A DNA stretch of 7,966 nt from CAYQDF01 sp964416175. Lineage in GTDB: Bacteria; Chloroflexota; Anaerolineae; Anaerolineales; UBA4823. The translations under genes were made by a program, and so were the position numbers. Below are positions 5,313 through 7,966 of the stretch, one piece after another. The notes under the pieces were generated by a model. It had not been told where the DNA came from. It was given only the letters and a program-made list of their open reading frames with translations, and did not search any database. Positions within the stretch are counted from its first letter, which is position 1, and every line of letters starts with the position of its first letter. The stretch lies in NCBI GenBank assembly GCA_964416175.1, contig CAYQDF010000136.1, positions 1 through 7,966 of the forward strand, in the 5' to 3' direction.

Positions 5313-7892
5313 ATGGTTAACACCGAAGACGTCACACCGATCCGCAGGCAGTATCTCGAGATCAAGCGCCAGCATCCGGATGCGATCCTGTTCTTCCGGT
5401 TAGGAGATTTTTACGAGACTTTCGACGGGGATGCCGAGGTCGCCGCGCGGGAGCTCGACATCGTGCTGACCTCGCGCAATGTCGCGAAGGGAGTACGCGT
5501 CCCCATGGCAGGCATCCCTTACCACGCGGCCGAGAACTATCTGGCACGCCTGATTGAAAAGGGATTTCACGTGGCGATCTGCGAGCAGGTGGGCGACCAG
5601 CCAGTCCGCGGCCTGGTGCCGCGGGAGGTGACCCGGGTCGTCACCCCGGGCACGATCGTTGAGCCGGGATTGCTGCCCGGGGACGGCAACAACTACCTCG
5701 CCAGCCTGATCGTCCAGGAGGAGCGCGCCGGACTCGCCTACGTCGATATCACGACCGGAGAATTTTCTGCCACTGAGATCCGGGCCGCCGATGTTCTGGG
5801 GACCGTCCGGGCGGAACTGCTGCGCTTGAACCCGGCTGAAATCCTTCTCCCAGAAAGCTTTACAAAAGAGGATGGGTGGCCGGGTCACATCACCCACCTC
5901 CCCCACTGGAGATTCGAGCCAGGCCGGTGCCAGCAGATCCTTCAGGAGCACTTCCAGACCGCCTCGCTGGATGGCTTTGGGCTGCGCGGCGCGCCGCTGG
6001 CGGCGGCGGCGGCCGGTGCGATCGTCCAATACTTACAGGATACCCAGCCCGCTGCGCTCAGGTTGCTCACCAGCCTGTCGAGCTATGAGATCAGCGGGTT
6101 TATGACCCTCGATTCAGCCACGCGGCGCAACCTCGAACTGACGCAGACGCTGCGCGGCGGCACGCAGCAGGGGACGCTCCTCGGCGTGCTGGACCATACG
6201 ATCACCCCGATGGGGCGCCGGCTGATTATCCAGTGGGTCAGCAAACCGCTGCTGGACATCGCGGAGATCTGCGCAAGGCAGGAGGGTGTGGCTTACTTCG
6301 TTGCCGCCGGGTTGATCCGGGGAGAGGTCATGGAGGCGCTGAAGCCGCTTGCCGACCTGGAGCGGCTGACTCAGCGGATTGTCGGAGGGTCGGCCCAGCC
6401 GCGAGACCTGGTCGCGCTGCGGGGGACTCTGCGGCAACTCCCGAAGATACGTGCGGTTCTTGCGGAGGGCTCGCCAGCACTTCGAGACGTCCTGGATGAG
6501 TTCCACGTTTGTGAAGATGCCCTGGATCTACTGGAAGCGGCGATCGAAGAGGAACCGCCAGCCACTCTCCAAAACGTGGGTGTGATTAAAGCCGGGTATT
6601 CGGCAGAACTCGATGGGATCGTCGAACGATCGCGGCACGCGCGAGAGTGGATCGCCGGCCTGGAGGCGAAGGAGCGAAAGCGCACCGGGATCAAGACTCT
6701 GAAGGTGGGTTACAACAAGGTGTTCGGCTACTACCTCGAAGTAACGCGCGCCAACTCCGGTTCAGTGCCGCCGGAGTACATCCGAAAGCAGACGCTGGTC
6801 AACGCGGAGCGGTTCATCACGCCGGAACTTAAAGAATACGAGACGCTGGTATTGAATGCCGAGGAACGGATCAAAGAGCTCGAAGCGCGCCTTTTCCGGG
6901 AGATCTGCGCCCGCCTGGGAGAGTCGGCTGCCCGGTTGCTGGCCACCGCGCGGGCGATAGCCAGGCTGGACGTATTATGCAGCCTGGCCCACGCGGCAGT
7001 GATCAATGATTACGTGCGCCCGGAGATCCTATCGGAAGACGTCCTGGAGATCGTGGAGGGGCGGCACCCGGTGGTTGAGCAGATGTTGAGCGGGGAGCGA
7101 TTCGTGCCCAACGACGCGATCTTCGAGCCCGGAGAGCGGGTGCGGATCATCACCGGGCCGAACATGTCCGGGAAATCGACATTTCTGCGGCAGACTGCTC
7201 TGATCGTGCTGATGGCGCAGATTGGGTGCTTTGTGCCAGCAGAGAAGGCTCGCATTGGCCTGGTAGACCGCATCTTCACCAGGATTGGCGCCCAGGATGA
7301 AATCTACGCCGGGCAGTCGACCTTCATGGTCGAGATGGTCGAGACTGCCAACATCCTGCACCACGCCACCTCGCGGAGCCTGCTGATCCTGGACGAGATC
7401 GGGCGCGGGACGAGCACCTACGACGGCGTGTCGATCGCCTGGGCGGTCGTCGAATACATCCACAACCATCCGCATCTGCGAGCGAAGACACTCTTTGCAA
7501 CGCACTATCACGAGCTGACCCAGCTGGCAGAACTGCTGCCAGGGGTGCGGAATTACAACGTGGCTGTGAGCGAGGCGGAAGGGAAGGTGGTTTTCCTCCA
7601 CCGCATCGTGCCGGGCGGTGCAGACCGATCGTACGGGATCCACGTCGGGCAGCTGGCCGGGCTGCCGCGCCCGGTTGTCCAGCGGGCCGGGGAGATCTTG
7701 CGGCAGCTGGAAGCGTCCTCCGGAAAGGCGGTACGTTTGGACCCGCAGGTGCCGCACCAGATGGCGCTCTTCCCTGAAACGAACCCGCTTCTGGAGGAAT
7801 TAAAAAGGCTCGACATCAATGGGCTCTCGCCGATCGAAGCCCTAAATAAGCTCTTTGAATGGCGGAGGAGATATCTTGGGGAGGAACCGTAA
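5313..7892 (+). CDS. mutS: DNA mismatch repair protein MutS
   Basis: MutS recognises base mismatches and small loops as a dimer and, on ATP binding, becomes a sliding clamp that recruits MutL. At 859 residues this is a full-length MutS1. The mismatch-reading Phe-x-Glu is in FFRLGDFYETF (Phe33, Glu35). The connector spans about 130-260, and core and lever segments begin around 272 with LTQTLRGG and TPMGRRLI. The DNA clamp region contains FGYYLEVTRAN from 471. The ATPase domain has Walker A GPNMSGKST (615-623), STFMVEM (669-675), Walker B LLILDEIGRGTSTYDG (Asp694, Glu695) and the switch His731 in FATHYHEL. The tail carries QMALF (816-820), resembling the beta-clamp-binding motif of MutS, then the usual LLEELKRLDINGLSPIEAL helices. 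The in-frame stop at 5301-5303 fixes the ATG at 5313; no Shine-Dalgarno precedes it. mutL is not in the window. Nothing is broken or missing. Confidence 0.98.
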   Translation: MVNTEDVTPIRRQYLEIKRQHPDAILFFRLGDFYETFDGDAEVAARELDIVLTSRNVAKGVRVPMAGIPYHAAENYLARLIEKGFHVAICEQVGDQPVRGLVPREVTRVVTPGTIVEPGLLPGDGNNYLASLIVQEERAGLAYVDITTGEFSATEIRAADVLGTVRAELLRLNPAEILLPESFTKEDGWPGHITHLPHWRFEPGRCQQILQEHFQTASLDGFGLRGAPLAAAAAGAIVQYLQDTQPAALRLLTSLSSYEISGFMTLDSATRRNLELTQTLRGGTQQGTLLGVLDHTITPMGRRLIIQWVSKPLLDIAEICARQEGVAYFVAAGLIRGEVMEALKPLADLERLTQRIVGGSAQPRDLVALRGTLRQLPKIRAVLAEGSPALRDVLDEFHVCEDALDLLEAAIEEEPPATLQNVGVIKAGYSAELDGIVERSRHAREWIAGLEAKERKRTGIKTLKVGYNKVFGYYLEVTRANSGSVPPEYIRKQTLVNAERFITPELKEYETLVLNAEERIKELEARLFREICARLGESAARLLATARAIARLDVLCSLAHAAVINDYVRPEILSEDVLEIVEGRHPVVEQMLSGERFVPNDAIFEPGERVRIITGPNMSGKSTFLRQTALIVLMAQIGCFVPAEKARIGLVDRIFTRIGAQDEIYAGQSTFMVEMVETANILHHATSRSLLILDEIGRGTSTYDGVSIAWAVVEYIHNHPHLRAKTLFATHYHELTQLAELLPGVRNYNVAVSEAEGKVVFLHRIVPGGADRSYGIHVGQLAGLPRPVVQRAGEILRQLEASSGKAVRLDPQVPHQMALFPETNPLLEELKRLDINGLSPIEALNKLFEWRRRYLGEEP

Positions 7893-7933
7893 TGACGCTC
7901 CTCTGATCCCAGGCGTGTTTATCCCATTTCCAA

Positions 7934-7966
7934 TGAGAAAAGATCTATCAGTGAGAAAAGATCTAT
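7934..7966 (+). repeat. 18-bp tandem direct repeat, cut by the window edge
   Basis: TGAGAAAAGATCTAT occurs at 7934-7948 and again at 7952-7966, giving a period of 18 bp (TGAGAAAAGATCTATCAG). The window ends inside the second copy, so the copy number is unknown. An ATG at 7933 reads through it as Met-Arg-Lys-Asp-Leu-Ser-Val-Arg-Lys-Asp-Leu, a six-residue peptide repeat if it is coding, but no Shine-Dalgarno precedes it. It may equally be the first units of an intergenic minisatellite. It lies 41 nt beyond the mutS stop; I see no convincing terminator between. Confidence 0.6.

Noticed and set aside
5189..5365. Extension of the ABC ATPase to an ATG at 5365
   Set aside because: It would run through the promoter region and into mutS, and it lacks the family pattern. 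The start at 5188 has a good Shine-Dalgarno and a canonical N-terminus.
5999..6017. GC-rich GGCGGCGGCGG run in mutS as a microsatellite or slippage site
   Set aside because: It encodes a short Ala stretch (LAAAAAG) in an intact frame and is ordinary for a GC-rich genome.
7893..7933. Terminator after mutS
   Set aside because: Only an ACGC/GCGT pairing with a long loop and no U-tract can be found, which is not enough to call.

Overview
The window is a GC-rich stretch of a bacterial chromosome. The gene content (a membrane-anchored spermidine-synthase-like protein, a DUF1461 membrane protein, the ApgM type of phosphoglycerate mutase, an orphan MalK/UgpC-type ATPase and a standard MutS) and the general look of the proteins suggest a Chloroflexota, perhaps Anaerolineae, genome. 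That placement is an impression from family resemblance, not a computed result. No rRNA, tRNA, CRISPR array, insertion sequence or phage gene was seen.

Layout. Positions 2-2849 (+) hold the end of an operon of three membrane-protein genes joined by two ATGA stop/start overlaps: the C-terminal part of a PF03706 (LPG-synthase/flippase-like) protein, a seven-helix membrane protein fused to a spermidine-synthase-like Rossmann domain, and a four-helix DUF1461 protein that resembles the lipoprotein transacylase Lit. Positions 2869-5188 (-) hold a convergent two-gene operon: a sugar-importer-type ABC ATPase followed after 10 nt by apgM. Its likely intrinsic terminator lies inside the 3' coding end of the DUF1461 gene. 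Positions 5189-5312 form a divergent control region with a TATAAT box for the ABC operon, two good sigma-70-like promoters facing mutS, and AGTGACT pseudo-palindromes that may be an operator. Positions 5313-7892 (+) hold a complete mutS. The last bases (7934-7966) begin an 18-bp tandem repeat cut by the window edge.

How the genes work together. The first operon looks like an envelope lipid, glycan or lipoprotein module, although no substrate is shown. The second pairs sugar uptake energy (an ATPase with no permease or binding protein beside it) with a glycolytic enzyme. mutS appears independent, and the downstream one of its two promoters would give a leaderless mRNA. Most of the window is ordinary housekeeping sequence. 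The points most worth a second look are the Lit-like protein, the changed active-site positions in the spermidine-synthase-like protein and in ApgM, the architecture of the mutS/ABC control region, and the edge repeat.
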